Part shown: piece by piece, positions 45,452 to 55,962 of the stretch
How positions within the stretch are numbered: the first letter of the stretch is position 1
Layout of the letters: the number at the start of each line of letters is the position of its first letter
NCBI RefSeq assembly: GCF_963675975.1
Contig: NZ_OY780939.1
Span: forward strand, 186,001-250,000
Source: Halarcobacter sp.
GTDB lineage: Bacteria > Campylobacterota > Campylobacteria > Campylobacterales > Arcobacteraceae
Length of the DNA: 64,000 bases
Direction of reading: 5' to 3'
The notes under the pieces: model-generated
Database searches by the model: none
What the model saw: only the letters and a program-made list of their open reading frames with translations
Told to the model about the DNA's origin: nothing
Position numbers and translations under genes: made by a program

Positions 45452-46513
45452 ATGAGTATTTTAGAAAAATTTGAAAAAAAAGAAGATTATACATTTGAAG
45501 AAGCATTAAAACTTTACGATTTAGAATTATTTGAATTAGCAACTCTAGCAAATAAGATTAGAGAAGAAAAGCACGGTAAAAAAACCTATTTTAATATAAA
45601 TAGACATATTAATCCAACAAATGTATGTAAAGATGTGTGTCAATTCTGTGCATATAGTGCAACAAGAAAAAATCCACACCAATATACCTTAACTCATGAA
45701 GAGATTATGGAAACTGTTGATAATTCTGTAAAAAATGGAATAAAAGAGGTACATATAGTATCTGCACATAATCCAAATACAGGATTAGAATGGTATTTAG
45801 ATATCTTTAGAAAGATTAAAGATAAACATCCAGAAATCCATGTAAAAGCTTTAACAGCAGCTGAGATTCACTTCTTATCAGAAGAGTACAAGCTTACATA
45901 TGAAGAAGTTATTGAAAAAATGATTGAAAGTGGTGTTGATTCAATGCCAGGTGGTGGAGCTGAAATCTTCGATGAAAAGGTTAGAAAAAGAATCTGTGGT
46001 GGAAAAGTAAAATCTGACCAATGGCTAAAAATCCATGAACTATGGCATAAATCAGGACATCAAAGTAATGCAACTATGCTTTTTGGTCATGTTGAAAGTA
46101 GAGAACATAGAATTGACCATATGTTAAGACTAAGAAAACTTCAACAGCAAACTGGTGGTTTTAATGCTTTTATTCCATTAGTTTATCAAAAAGAAAATAA
46201 CTATTTAAAAGTAAAAGATTTTTTAACAGGTCAAGAGATTTTAAAAACTATGGCTATTGCTAGAATTTTACTTGACAATATCCCAAATATCAAAGCTTAT
46301 TGGGTTACATCAACCACTAAACTTGCTTTATTAGCCCAAGAGTTTGGTGCAAATGATTTAGATGGAACAATAGAAAAAGAATCTATTCAAAGTGCAGCTG
46401 GAGCAAAAAGTGCAAATGGAATCGCTTTAGAAAACTTTGTAGACCTAATCAAAAACTCTGGATTTATCCCAGTTGAGAGGGACTCAGTTTATAATGAAAT
46501 AAAGGTTTGGTAA
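45452..46513 (+). CDS. mqnE: Aminofutalosine synthase (radical SAM)
   Basis: Second step of the futalosine route to menaquinone. 353 residues. The radical SAM cluster is C59-x3-C63-x2-C66 (CKDVCQFC). NINRHINPTNVC, VSAHNPNTGLEWY and SGVDSMPGGGAEIF distinguish MqnE from MqnC and CofH. GAGAT precedes the ATG. The 3' end forms a terminator arm. Confidence 0.92.
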   Translation: MSILEKFEKKEDYTFEEALKLYDLELFELATLANKIREEKHGKKTYFNINRHINPTNVCKDVCQFCAYSATRKNPHQYTLTHEEIMETVDNSVKNGIKEVHIVSAHNPNTGLEWYLDIFRKIKDKHPEIHVKALTAAEIHFLSEEYKLTYEEVIEKMIESGVDSMPGGGAEIFDEKVRKRICGGKVKSDQWLKIHELWHKSGHQSNATMLFGHVESREHRIDHMLRLRKLQQQTGGFNAFIPLVYQKENNYLKVKDFLTGQEILKTMAIARILLDNIPNIKAYWVTSTTKLALLAQEFGANDLDGTIEKESIQSAAGAKSANGIALENFVDLIKNSGFIPVERDSVYNEIKVW

Positions 46514-46532
46514 ACAAACCTTTATTTTCCTA
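46498..46532 (+). terminator. Terminator overlapping the mqnE stop
   Basis: Perfect 12-bp stem AATAAAGGTTTG/CAAACCTTTATT (46498-46509 with 46515-46526), loop of five with the mqnE stop codon in it, followed by a T-rich stretch. Confidence 0.75.
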
Positions 46533-46606
46533 TTTTTTACTACATAAAGTATTTACAATAATTATATATAATGCTAAACTTTTTATAATCAACCAAAGGA
46601 AGAAAG

Positions 46607-47467
46607 ATGAAAAAAAGATATGCATTAATCCCTCTTTTACTTTTTATTACAACATTTCTAAATGGTGTAAATTTAAGAGTATCCCCTGAGACTTTGTCGA
46701 AAGACCTAACTTCTTTTAAAATAATTGATGTAAGAGAAAAAGAAAATTATCAAAAGTCGCATATTAAAAATGCACTGAATTTTCCAGCCCAGCTATCTTA
46801 TGAAAATACTAACTTAGATGGGAAAGTTACAAATCCTAATACAATTCAAAAGCTTCTAAGAGAACTTGGACTTGATATAGATGATAATATTGTTATCTAC
46901 GATGAAGGAAGTTTCTTTAACGCAGCAAGAGTATTTTGGACTTTTGAAGTTTATGGTTTTAAAAATGTAAAACTATTAAATGCAGGCTTTAAAGAGTGGG
47001 AAAATAAAAACTTTCCAACTTCAAAAGAGATACCAAATATCAAACCTAGCCAATATATTGCTTCTGTAAATAATAACAGACTCTCTACAAAATTTACAAC
47101 TCAAATTGCAACTAAAAATCCGCAACAAGTAATAATTGATGCTAGAAGTTATGAAGCATATATTGGAGAAAAATCTGTAGCTCAAAGATTTGGACATATA
47201 CCAAAAGCTATACATATTCCAGCTATTCACAATTTAAGTAAAGAAGAGAGTGTAATGAAATTAAAGAATACACAGTCTTTAAAAGATCTTTATAAAAATA
47301 TTGAAGCAGATAAAAAAGTGGTAATTTATTGTGCTATTGGTAAAGTTGCTGCTACAAACTATTTTGCCCTTAGAGAGTTAGGATATGATGTATCAAATTA
47401 TGATGCCTCGTGGAAAGAATGGGGGAATGATTTTTCATTACCAATAGAAAACAAATCTAAGCAGTAA
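46607..47467 (+). CDS. Periplasmic two-domain rhodanese (thiosulfate sulfurtransferase)
   Basis: 286 residues with a signal peptide (KKRYALIPLLLFITTFLNG). The N-terminal rhodanese domain (about 25-145, LTSFKIIDVREKENYQKSH) lacks the catalytic Cys (VIYDEGSFFNAARVF). The C-terminal domain (about 160-280) has it in VIYCAIGKVAATNYF. This inactive-active tandem is the usual layout of SseA-like enzymes. Periplasmic location suggests thiosulfate or other sulfur-compound chemistry. GGAAG precedes the ATG. Confidence 0.9.
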   Translation: MKKRYALIPLLLFITTFLNGVNLRVSPETLSKDLTSFKIIDVREKENYQKSHIKNALNFPAQLSYENTNLDGKVTNPNTIQKLLRELGLDIDDNIVIYDEGSFFNAARVFWTFEVYGFKNVKLLNAGFKEWENKNFPTSKEIPNIKPSQYIASVNNNRLSTKFTTQIATKNPQQVIIDARSYEAYIGEKSVAQRFGHIPKAIHIPAIHNLSKEESVMKLKNTQSLKDLYKNIEADKKVVIYCAIGKVAATNYFALRELGYDVSNYDASWKEWGNDFSLPIENKSKQ

Positions 47468-47471
47468 TTAG

Positions 47472-49457
47472 ATGTGGAAAAAATTTAATATAAAAATTCA
47501 GCTTGTAATATTTATGACCCTAATAGTAGTTGCCGTGGAAGTAACTACACTTTTTTTTATTCTAAAGATACAAAAAGAAGAGAATAGAAACAATGCAATA
47601 ACGCAGGCAAAAGATATAACCCAATCATTGAATAACGATTTTTTAAAATATATTCTAAACCCAAATGCTGATATTTTATCAGATATAACTTTTAGATTAT
47701 CAGCTTTTAAAAATATAAATGGAATTTTACTTTTTGATAGTGAACATAACCCTATTTTTAAATATGCCCATAGTTTAGATTTAGAAAAAAACAAAGATTC
47801 TATTTTGAAAAATGATATTATATTTACCAATGAGCATCTTTTTATAAAAAATAATATTGAAGCCCAAGGTTATAGTTTTGGTTATCAATTTATGGATATA
47901 GACCTATCTTCTTTTAAAGAAAAAGAGAAAAATATCACTCTAACATTACTTGCGATTTTTCCTTTTGCTTTATTTTTTGGCTTTTTAATAAGTGTATTTT
48001 TAAGTAAAAACTTCACTAATCCATTTATTAGACTTTTAGATGCTATGAAAAATAGTGATCCAACAAATAATAAAATTATAAAAGTTGAAACTACAGCAAA
48101 TAACGAGATAAAAGAGTTATTTGATGGTTTTAACAATCAAATGGATGAGATATATAAATCCTCTTTAAAACTTCAACATCAAGCTACCCACGACCAATTA
48201 ACAAATATATATAATAGATTTTATATTGAAAATAAACTTCAAGATGCTTTGAAAAATAAAACAGCTAAGGGGTATTGTTTATTTTATATTGATTTAGACC
48301 AATTTAAACTTATAAATGATTCAGCAGGTTATCAAGCAGGTGATGAATTACTAAAAATGATTAGTTCAACATACAATAACAATCTACCTGAAGCTTGTAC
48401 TTTCGCCAGAGTTGATGGTGATGGTTTTATGGTATTTTATGAGAATAGATCAAAAGAAGAAGGTATTAAAATACTAGAAAAAATACTTGAAGAGTTTAGA
48501 GATTTTAGATTTATTTGGGCTAATGAAACCTATTCTATAAGTGCTTCAGTTGCCTTGATACACTTTAATGCTTTTGAATACACTTTAAAAGAGCTATTAA
48601 AAGCTATAAATACTACACTTTACACAGCAAAAGAGAAAGGCAGAAACAAGTCTCACATTTATGACTTAAGTGATAATTTAACTAAAAGATTTAAAACTGA
48701 ACTTGAAACTGCAACTTTAATAAAAGAGGCACTAAAAGGTGGACCTTCAAGATTTGAACTATTTGCACAAGATATTGTTCAATTACAAAAACAAAGTGAT
48801 AAATTCAGTTATGAGATTTTAATTAGAATGTGGGACAAAGATGGAAACTTTATATCTCCAGGGGATTTTTTACCTGCAGCTGAGAGATACCAACTTATGG
48901 CAGAAATAGATATGTATGTGTTATGGACTTATCTTGAAACAGTTACAAAAGATTTAAATCATATTCAAAACTTACACTCAGCTCATATAAATCTTGCTGG
49001 TTCTACATTAAACAATCCAGACTTTCAAGAGTGCTTAAAAAAAGCTATAAATACTTTTGATTTTCCTTGGGAAAAACTTGAACTTGAAGTTACAGAAAGT
49101 TCTGCAATTGGTAACTTTAACATGGCAAATGAATTTATCAAATGGCTAAAAGAACAAAAAATTGGTTTAGCTTTGGATGATTTTGGTACAGGTATGGCAT
49201 CTTTTGAATATCTAAAAAGCTTACCTTTTGATGTAATAAAAGTTGATGGAAGTTTTGTAAAAGATATGCACAAAGACCCAGTTGATAAAGCAGTTATAAA
49301 ATATATTCAAGAGATAGCTCAATTAAAAGGTCAAGAAACAGTTGCTGAGTATGTAGAAACTAAAGAGGATGTTGAAGAGTTAACAAAAATAGGGATAACT
49401 TACGGACAAGGGTTTTATTTAGGTAAACCTAGACCACTTACTACTTGGTTATCTTAA
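47472..49457 (+). CDS. Membrane GGDEF-EAL protein, probable c-di-GMP phosphodiesterase
   Basis: 661 residues: span (10-30), periplasmic CHASE8-like domain (about 35-155, INGILLFDSEHNPIF), span (about 158-178), HAMP, degenerate GGDEF (about 235-390, site reads DGDGF) and EAL (about 415-655). The EAL domain keeps its key residues: E in YEILIRMW, N in HINLAG, E in LEVTESS, DD in LDDFGTGMASF, K in IKVDGS and E in VAEYVET. So it should degrade c-di-GMP, with the GGDEF part regulatory. Five bases after the rhodanese stop. Confidence 0.9.
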   Translation: MWKKFNIKIQLVIFMTLIVVAVEVTTLFFILKIQKEENRNNAITQAKDITQSLNNDFLKYILNPNADILSDITFRLSAFKNINGILLFDSEHNPIFKYAHSLDLEKNKDSILKNDIIFTNEHLFIKNNIEAQGYSFGYQFMDIDLSSFKEKEKNITLTLLAIFPFALFFGFLISVFLSKNFTNPFIRLLDAMKNSDPTNNKIIKVETTANNEIKELFDGFNNQMDEIYKSSLKLQHQATHDQLTNIYNRFYIENKLQDALKNKTAKGYCLFYIDLDQFKLINDSAGYQAGDELLKMISSTYNNNLPEACTFARVDGDGFMVFYENRSKEEGIKILEKILEEFRDFRFIWANETYSISASVALIHFNAFEYTLKELLKAINTTLYTAKEKGRNKSHIYDLSDNLTKRFKTELETATLIKEALKGGPSRFELFAQDIVQLQKQSDKFSYEILIRMWDKDGNFISPGDFLPAAERYQLMAEIDMYVLWTYLETVTKDLNHIQNLHSAHINLAGSTLNNPDFQECLKKAINTFDFPWEKLELEVTESSAIGNFNMANEFIKWLKEQKIGLALDDFGTGMASFEYLKSLPFDVIKVDGSFVKDMHKDPVDKAVIKYIQEIAQLKGQETVAEYVETKEDVEELTKIGITYGQGFYLGKPRPLTTWLS

Positions 49458-49458
49458 A

Positions 49459-51024
49459 CTATTTTGGTTGGTGGAATTGAACAATAAATTCAACTTCAAT
49501 TCCAGCTTCTGTTTTAACAAAACTTATAGGATAAGTTATATTTACAGAATACAATTCATTGTTCATTTTGTCAATCAGTGTGAAAAACTCTAAAGGCTTT
49601 TGAATAACTATAGTTACTAAATAATTAAAAGTAGTAACTTCTGATTTAAAACTATTTTTAAAAGTTACATTTGAGCCTTCAGGGAAAAGTATTTTCATCT
49701 GCTCAGTAACTCTAATAATAGGCATAAACTCATTTTCTATATATGCCTCTTTATAATCTTTGAAATTTACTATCTGTTTTTGTTTTGCACCTTCAGCTTT
49801 CAACTGGGCTTCTAAAACTGGTGTTTTAGTCTCTTTAAATACTATATTTGCCATATCATAATATTTTAATAATGCTGGCTGTAATACTTTTATAAAAGTA
49901 TCTTTATTTAAGAGATTAATATCCATAGAAAGTGAGTTTTTATCTAAGTCTAACTCTTTTAAAACTACATCATAAGGGATAACTTCTAAGGCTTTTAAAA
50001 CACTTGATTCAATTTGATTGTTTTTTTCAATATGGTTTGGTAATTCTACTCTTTTCTCAACAGTTTTTTTATTTATAACTTTTTCATCTTTCTTATTTAT
50101 CAACTCATTAATTTGAGGATAAAAAAGATATCCAATGGCAATAAGTAGAATAAAGATAATAGCGATTAAACTAAGGTTTTTAAACTTATTATTTGGTTTT
50201 TTTCTTGGCTTTATAAAACTTTTTGTTTTGTGTAAATTTCGTGAAAGTTCAAATAACTCTTCATCTACAGAGATTGGATGATAAGTTATATCAAGCATAA
50301 AATCTTCTGCCATTTTATTAATTTGACTATCAGATATAAGTTTTAAATTATAAAGTAAAGAAACCTTTTCAATAAACATATTTTTTGTTATTGAATAAAA
50401 CTCTTCAATTGTATTTTTAATTGTCTCATGAAGTTCTAAAGCGTAAACTTCATCAAACAATTTTTGTCCTAAAAGTTCATTTTCATAAAATTCACTTTTT
50501 TTAATCTCTTCAAATGGTGTTAAGTCTATTTTTCTATTAAAAACAATTTCAGAATTTGAGTTTAAGATTACACAAAATGCTTGATTATTAAAAAGCAAAA
50601 TTACAAGATTGTTATTGCAAGGATTCTTTTCTATATGTAGATTTAAAATATGATAAGCAGAGAAGATATAATCTATTCCACATTTATCAAAATAGTTTTT
50701 TGTTTCAAACAGTGTATTTTTAGAAACTGCAATATTAAATTGTTCATTTAAAGATGTTATCTCATAATCTTTTGGTGCAGCTAGTTTTTTTTGAATCAGT
50801 TTTGTTTCATCTTGAAGTAAAAGTGTAGAAATATATGTATTATCTATTTCGCTTTGGTGTGATACAAGTTTTGTGGCAATATCTCTGCCCATGATTTCAT
50901 CATAGGCAAGAAATGTAGAGGCATTAGTTTCTACAATATCATTATTATTTAATTTCTTATAATTTATTTTAAGTTGTGTTTTGTATTTGATGGCATTTAT
51001 GTATAAATACTCTTTTGAAAACAT
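49459..51024 (-). CDS. Bitopic protein with GspL/PilM-PilN-like layout, function unknown
   Basis: 521 residues. About 280 cytoplasmic residues (mixed alpha/beta, with LVILLFNNQAFCVILNSN strands), one span (about 284-304) and about 215 periplasmic residues. The last 130 residues, with strands FNYLVTIVIQKPLEFF and GIEVEFIVQFH, look like the ferredoxin-like fold of PilN/PilO or GspL. The whole resembles a GspL-type platform protein of a type II secretion or transformation pilus system. No other such gene adjoins. The match is structural impression only. Confidence 0.45.
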   Translation of the reverse strand: MFSKEYLYINAIKYKTQLKINYKKLNNNDIVETNASTFLAYDEIMGRDIATKLVSHQSEIDNTYISTLLLQDETKLIQKKLAAPKDYEITSLNEQFNIAVSKNTLFETKNYFDKCGIDYIFSAYHILNLHIEKNPCNNNLVILLFNNQAFCVILNSNSEIVFNRKIDLTPFEEIKKSEFYENELLGQKLFDEVYALELHETIKNTIEEFYSITKNMFIEKVSLLYNLKLISDSQINKMAEDFMLDITYHPISVDEELFELSRNLHKTKSFIKPRKKPNNKFKNLSLIAIIFILLIAIGYLFYPQINELINKKDEKVINKKTVEKRVELPNHIEKNNQIESSVLKALEVIPYDVVLKELDLDKNSLSMDINLLNKDTFIKVLQPALLKYYDMANIVFKETKTPVLEAQLKAEGAKQKQIVNFKDYKEAYIENEFMPIIRVTEQMKILFPEGSNVTFKNSFKSEVTTFNYLVTIVIQKPLEFFTLIDKMNNELYSVNITYPISFVKTEAGIEVEFIVQFHQPK

Positions 51025-51038
51025 CTTAAACTAAAACC

Positions 51039-51653
51039 TTATTCCATTGAATTTAAAAGCAACTTCTTTTTAATCAACTCTTTTGCCTCATTGTTATCTA
51101 AAGAGTTTACATCAAATGGTTCTTGAATAAAAAACTCTAGTTTCCCAAAAGGCTTAGGAACAATAAACTTATCCCACGAATTAAACTGCCAATATTTAGT
51201 TGGTTTACAATTAAATATAAGTATTCTAGCATTTGTTTTCTGTGAAATAGCTACAATTCCATCAGCAACTGAATGCCTTGGACCTCTTGGTCCATCTGGA
51301 GTGATTGCTATATCATCACCTGCTTTTAACTCTTTAATTGCTCCTATTAAAGCTTTCGCTCCCCCTCTAGTACTCGAACCTCTAATTGAGTCAATTCCCA
51401 AATACTCAACAGTTCTTGTAATAGCTTCCCCATCTTTGTGCTCACTTATCATAGCACTAACTTTGCCTTTTGGCTTAATTTTCTTATAGTTAAAAGGCTG
51501 CATTAAAAGCTCACCATGCCAAAAAGTAACAATAAAAGGCTCATTGAGATCTATTTTTGGATGATGAAAAACTTTTTTACTTGTTAAATAGATAAATCTT
51601 ACAAAAAGTTGTAATATAAATGGAACAACTCTTGTGATTAGAAAAAGCTTCAT
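51039..51653 (-). CDS. DUF374 lysophospholipid acyltransferase-like protein
   Basis: 204 residues. The acyltransferase-type motifs are FWHGELLMQPF, ISEHKDGEAITRTVEYLG, RGSSTRGGAKALI and ITPDGPRGPRHSV, the DUF374 signature. Likely transfers an acyl chain to lipid A or a related acceptor at the inner membrane. It starts at the base after the miaB stop, so the two are translationally coupled. Confidence 0.88.
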   Translation of the reverse strand: MKLFLITRVVPFILQLFVRFIYLTSKKVFHHPKIDLNEPFIVTFWHGELLMQPFNYKKIKPKGKVSAMISEHKDGEAITRTVEYLGIDSIRGSSTRGGAKALIGAIKELKAGDDIAITPDGPRGPRHSVADGIVAISQKTNARILIFNCKPTKYWQFNSWDKFIVPKPFGKLEFFIQEPFDVNSLDNNEAKELIKKKLLLNSME

Positions 51654-52970
51654 CTATTTTACCACTTCACCTTTCAATGCTGTTCTTGTAGCATCAGTAA
51701 CTTTTACATCAACTATTTTTCCAAGAAGCTCATCACTACCTTTTACAAAAACCTGACAATAATTATCAGTAAATCCTGATACTTCACCATTTGGTTTTAA
51801 ACTTTCAAATAAAACACTCACAGTTTTTCCTATGTTTGCATCCATAAGTTCACTTTGATGTTTTTTATGAAGCTCAATAACCTCTATAAGTCTTGCACTT
51901 CCTATCTCATCAGCTACTTCAATATCTTTTAGATTTAAAGCTTGTGTATTTGGTCTAGGTGAGTATTTGAAATTAAATATTTGATCAAACTTCACTTGAT
52001 TAATTACATCAATTGTATCTTCAAAATCCTCTTGTGTTTCACCAGGGAAAGCTACGATAATATCAGTAGTAATTCTAACCTCAGGAACTAAATCTCTAAT
52101 CTTTTTAGCTCTATTTAAAAACCACTCTTTAGTGTATCCTCTTTTCATAGCTTTTAAAATAGTAGTTGATCCACTTTGTAAAGGCATATGGATACATTTT
52201 GAAATTTTTGGATTTTTTGCAAACTCTTCAATAAAATCATCATCCATGTGTAATGGATGTGGTGAAGTAAATCTGATTCTTTCTAGACCTTCAACTTTTG
52301 AGACCTCTTGAAGAAGTTTTGTAAAAGTTGTTTTCTCTCTTTTATCACTAAATCTTCTTCCATAAGAGTTTACATTTTGTCCTAAAAGAGTTACCTCTTT
52401 TGCACCTTTTGCTACATCTTTTTTGATTTGTTCAACAATCATTTCAGGTGGAATTGAAATCTCATCACCTCTTGTTGCAGGAACAATACAATAAGTACAC
52501 TCTTTATCACAACCTATTGAGATGTTTACAGACGTTTTATATAAATTATGTGAATTTTGTGCAAATTGATAAGTTGAATCATCATAATCTATATCAATCT
52601 CAATTGCACCTTTTTTATCAACTACATCTTTTATTTTTGAAATATTTCTAGCTCCAAGAACAAAGTCCACATATGGAGCTCTTTTCATAATATCTTGACC
52701 AAGGTGACTTGCAGTACAACCGCATACTCCAATTTTTGCACCCTCTTTTTTCTTTACATTAAATTGCCCTATTTCTGAAAAAAGTTTAGAAACAGGTTTT
52801 TCTCTTACTGAACATGTATTAATAATAATTAAATCTGCATCTTCAATATTATCTGTTGTACTATAATTTTTATGCTCTTTTAGTTCAGCAATCATATGTT
52901 GACTGTCAGTATCATTCATCTGACAGCCAAGAGTCTGTATAAATAGTTTTTTGTCTTCTTGTTTACTCAT
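51654..52970 (-). CDS. miaB: tRNA-2-methylthio-N6-isopentenyladenosine methylthiotransferase
   Basis: Radical SAM enzyme adding the methylthio group to A37 of tRNAs. 438 residues: UPF0004 domain with the auxiliary-cluster cysteines (first in TLGCQMND), radical SAM core with CDKECTYC and [10 protein letters not shown], and a C-terminal TRAM domain. Followed directly by the DUF374 gene and preceded by the HP0268-type gene. Confidence 0.96.
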   Translation of the reverse strand: MSKQEDKKLFIQTLGCQMNDTDSQHMIAELKEHKNYSTTDNIEDADLIIINTCSVREKPVSKLFSEIGQFNVKKKEGAKIGVCGCTASHLGQDIMKRAPYVDFVLGARNISKIKDVVDKKGAIEIDIDYDDSTYQFAQNSHNLYKTSVNISIGCDKECTYCIVPATRGDEISIPPEMIVEQIKKDVAKGAKEVTLLGQNVNSYGRRFSDKREKTTFTKLLQEVSKVEGLERIRFTSPHPLHMDDDFIEEFAKNPKISKCIHMPLQSGSTTILKAMKRGYTKEWFLNRAKKIRDLVPEVRITTDIIVAFPGETQEDFEDTIDVINQVKFDQIFNFKYSPRPNTQALNLKDIEVADEIGSARLIEVIELHKKHQSELMDANIGKTVSVLFESLKPNGEVSGFTDNYCQVFVKGSDELLGKIVDVKVTDATRTALKGEVVK

Positions 52971-52993
52971 TAATACTTTTCGCTTTTGTAAAA

Positions 52994-53236
52994 TTACAGA
53001 GCATGAACCTCATACATATATTCATCATCTGCAAGACCATATTTTACTTCTCTAAAGTATACGTTGTAACCTTCATCTTCTAAAGAATCAACTAAAGACA
53101 TCATATCTTTATGAGAGTTATCTCTATCAAAATAAAATATTTTTTCTCCATCTTTTTGTAACTCTTCTTTTATCTTATCAAGTTGAACTTTTTTCGGTTT
53201 TTCAGTTAGTTCGTTTCTTGCGAATAATAATTCCAT
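52994..53236 (-). CDS. HP0268-family small protein (nuclease in Helicobacter)
   Basis: 80 residues, same length as H. pylori HP0268, which has been described as a nicking endonuclease. The stretch [20 protein letters not shown] and the end [22 protein letters not shown] are the recognisable core. It precedes miaB by 23 bases, the same neighbourhood as in Helicobacter. Confidence 0.8.
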   Translation of the reverse strand: MELLFARNELTEKPKKVQLDKIKEELQKDGEKIFYFDRDNSHKDMMSLVDSLEDEGYNVYFREVKYGLADDEYMYEVHAL

Positions 53237-53386
53237 CTCATTAAACCTTTTTATTAAATTAGCTAAATAGTTTATCTTAAAATTGCTTTAATTTGAATAA
53301 AAGCTCTTTTAAGCTAAAATATTGTTCTACTCTACATTGAAAATCAAAACTTTACATTTCAATGTCAAAAATTAAGAAGGTAACCA

Positions 53387-54559
53387 ATGGACAAAATTAT
53401 AGATATTTTAGATTCTATCGCCTATGAAAAAGGCTTAAAAATTGAAGATGTTGAAAATGCATTAAAAGAAGCATTAATTAAAACTGCTGAAAAAATGGTA
53501 GATTCTACACTAAGATTCGATGCAGAGATTGATAGACCAAATAAAAAATTAGAACTATTTCAAAAAATTGAAGTTGTTCCAAATGATGATGAAAGATTAA
53601 ATGAAGATGGTCTTGATGAATATGAAAATATTATAAGTAAAGAAAACTATATATCAATAGATGAAGCTAAAAAAATTGATGAGTCTCTAGAAGTTGGAGA
53701 TTTTGTAAACTATGATTTAGAATTTGAAAACATGGGTAGAAATGCCGCTACAATCTTACATAATAACTTCGAATATAGAGTACAAAGATTTTTAGAAGAA
53801 TCACTTTTAAGTAAATATAAAAATAAAATAGGAAAAACTATCAGTGGTAGTGTAACAAGAGTTGATAGACAAGAAAACACCTTTGTAGAGATTGGTGAAG
53901 TTAAAGGTATGCTTCCTAGAAAAAGTAGAATTAAAGGGGAATCTTTTAAAGTTGGTGATACTGTAAAAGCAGTTGTTAGAGGTGTAAATATTGATAAAAC
54001 AAATGGTTTGGTTGTTGAGATTTCAAGAACAAGCCCTAAATTTTTAGAATCACTTTTAAAATCTGAAGTTCCTGAATTAAAAGATGAGATTATTGCCATT
54101 GAAGCAAGTGCCAGAATCCCTGGAAGTAGAGCTAAAATTGCTTTATCTACTACTGATGCTACAGTTGACCCAATTGGTTCAATTGTAGGAGTTAAAGGGG
54201 TTAGAATTGGAGCAGTTTCAAGACAATTAAGTGGAGAAAACATTGATTGTGTTGAATACTCAAATGTACCTGAGATGTTCATAGCAAGAGCTTTAAGTCC
54301 AGCAATCATTTCAAGTGTAAAAATTGAAAAACATGCAGAAGGAAATGAAAAAGGTAAAGCTGTTGTTACAATTCCAAGTGACCAAAAATCTAAAGCGATT
54401 GGAAAAGCTGGGTTAAATATTAGACTAGCTTCAATGCTTACAAAATATGATATTGAGTTAAAAGAGATTGGTGGCGCTCCTGTTGGAGGAAACAATTCTG
54501 AAACTCAAGAACAAGAAAAAACTACAGATACAGCAAGTTTAGAGGCACTATTTAAATAA
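53387..54559 (+). CDS. nusA: Transcription termination/antitermination protein NusA
   Basis: 390 residues: N-terminal polymerase-binding domain (1-125, ALKEALIKTAEKM), S1 domain (about 145-215, GKTISGSVTRVDRQENTFVE), two KH domains (about 220-350, RIPGSRAKIAL, VGVKGVRIGAVSRQL and AIGKAGLNIRLAS) and a short variable tail. No acidic repeat domains as in E. coli. AAGAAGG precedes the ATG. Coupled to cysS by a TAATG overlap. Confidence 0.96.
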   Translation: MDKIIDILDSIAYEKGLKIEDVENALKEALIKTAEKMVDSTLRFDAEIDRPNKKLELFQKIEVVPNDDERLNEDGLDEYENIISKENYISIDEAKKIDESLEVGDFVNYDLEFENMGRNAATILHNNFEYRVQRFLEESLLSKYKNKIGKTISGSVTRVDRQENTFVEIGEVKGMLPRKSRIKGESFKVGDTVKAVVRGVNIDKTNGLVVEISRTSPKFLESLLKSEVPELKDEIIAIEASARIPGSRAKIALSTTDATVDPIGSIVGVKGVRIGAVSRQLSGENIDCVEYSNVPEMFIARALSPAIISSVKIEKHAEGNEKGKAVVTIPSDQKSKAIGKAGLNIRLASMLTKYDIELKEIGGAPVGGNNSETQEQEKTTDTASLEALFK

Positions 54560-55962
54560 TGGCAAGATTAACTATATTTGATTCGGTTAAAAAAGAGAAA
54601 GTTCTTTTTGAACCAATAAAAGGCAATGATGTAAAAGTTTATGTGTGTGGACCAACAGTTTATGATGATTCACATTTAGGTCATGCTAGAAGTGCAATTG
54701 CATTTGACCTTCTTCACAGAGTTTTAAAAGCGAATGGTTACAAAGTAACTATGACCAAAAACTTTACAGATATTGATGATAAAATCATCAAAAAAATGCA
54801 TGAATCAAATAGAAGTTTAGAAGATATCACAAGTGAATATATAAATAAATATAAAAGTGATATGCAAGATTTAAATATCTTACCAAACAGCTTTGAGCCA
54901 AAAGCTACTGAAAATCTTCAAATCATGATTGAGATGATTGAAGATTTGATGAATAAAGATATTGCATATAAAATTTCAGATGGTGTTTATTTTGATGTAT
55001 CAAAAGATGAACACTATGGTTCACTTTCACACAGAGCAAGCGATGAAAACTCAATTGCTAGGGTTGAAGCAAATACTGAAAAAAGAAATCCAAGTGATTT
55101 TGCTCTTTGGAAATTTGAAAAACAAAACGATGTAGCTTATGAATCACCTTTTGGGAAGGGACGTCCAGGATGGCATATAGAGTGTAGTGCTATGATAAAT
55201 AAACATCTTGCATACAAAGATGAAGCTTATCAAATAGATATTCATGGTGGTGGAGCAGATTTACTTTTTCCTCACCATGAAAATGAAGCAGCACAAACTA
55301 GATGCTCAACAAAAGCACACTTAGCAAAATACTGGATGCATAATGGTTTTGTAACTATTGATGGAGAAAAAATGAGTAAATCTTTAGGGAATTCATTTTT
55401 CCTAAAAGATATTTTAAAATCATACTCAGGTGAAGTTGTAAGATTTTATCTTTTAACAGCACAATATAGAGCAAACTTTAATTTCAATGAAGAGGATTTA
55501 ATCTCTTCTAAAAAAAGATTAGACAAACTATATAGAGTTAAAAAAAGAGTTTATGGTTTAGGTAAATCAGCTGTAAATAAAGATTTTAAAGAGAGTATTT
55601 TGTCTGCTTTAAATGATGATTTAAATACAGCAAAAGCTATCTCAATCATAGATGAATATATCAACAAAGCAAATGAAACTTTAGATAAAGAACCAAAAAA
55701 CAAAAACTTTAAAAAAGAGCTAGTGGCTACTTTTGAGTTTATTGATGAGATTATTGGTATTGGATTTGAAGATGCTTATAAATATTTTCAGTTTGGTATC
55801 TCAAAAGAGGATATTGAAAATATTGAATCTCTAATCGAAAAAAGAACACAAGCTAAAAAAGAAAAAGATTTTGAAACTGCTGATAAAATCAGAGATGAAA
55901 TCACAACTTTAGGTGTTTCAATTATGGACACTCCAAACGGTGTAGTTTGGGAAAAACTATAA
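54559..55962 (+). CDS. cysS: Cysteinyl-tRNA synthetase
   Basis: Class I aminoacyl-tRNA synthetase, 467 residues. Zinc-binding CGPTVYDDSHLGHARS with the HIGH-type motif, the WHIECSAM and HGGGADLLFPHHENE zinc-site stretch, and the KMSKSLGN signature are all intact. Starts in the nusA stop codon. Confidence 0.97.
   Translation: MARLTIFDSVKKEKVLFEPIKGNDVKVYVCGPTVYDDSHLGHARSAIAFDLLHRVLKANGYKVTMTKNFTDIDDKIIKKMHESNRSLEDITSEYINKYKSDMQDLNILPNSFEPKATENLQIMIEMIEDLMNKDIAYKISDGVYFDVSKDEHYGSLSHRASDENSIARVEANTEKRNPSDFALWKFEKQNDVAYESPFGKGRPGWHIECSAMINKHLAYKDEAYQIDIHGGGADLLFPHHENEAAQTRCSTKAHLAKYWMHNGFVTIDGEKMSKSLGNSFFLKDILKSYSGEVVRFYLLTAQYRANFNFNEEDLISSKKRLDKLYRVKKRVYGLGKSAVNKDFKESILSALNDDLNTAKAISIIDEYINKANETLDKEPKNKNFKKELVATFEFIDEIIGIGFEDAYKYFQFGISKEDIENIESLIEKRTQAKKEKDFETADKIRDEITTLGVSIMDTPNGVVWEKL

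Noticed and set aside
53710-54495. Long minus-strand frame of 261 codons inside nusA
   Set aside because: NusA on the plus strand has all its domains; the antisense frame has low-complexity composition and no family match.
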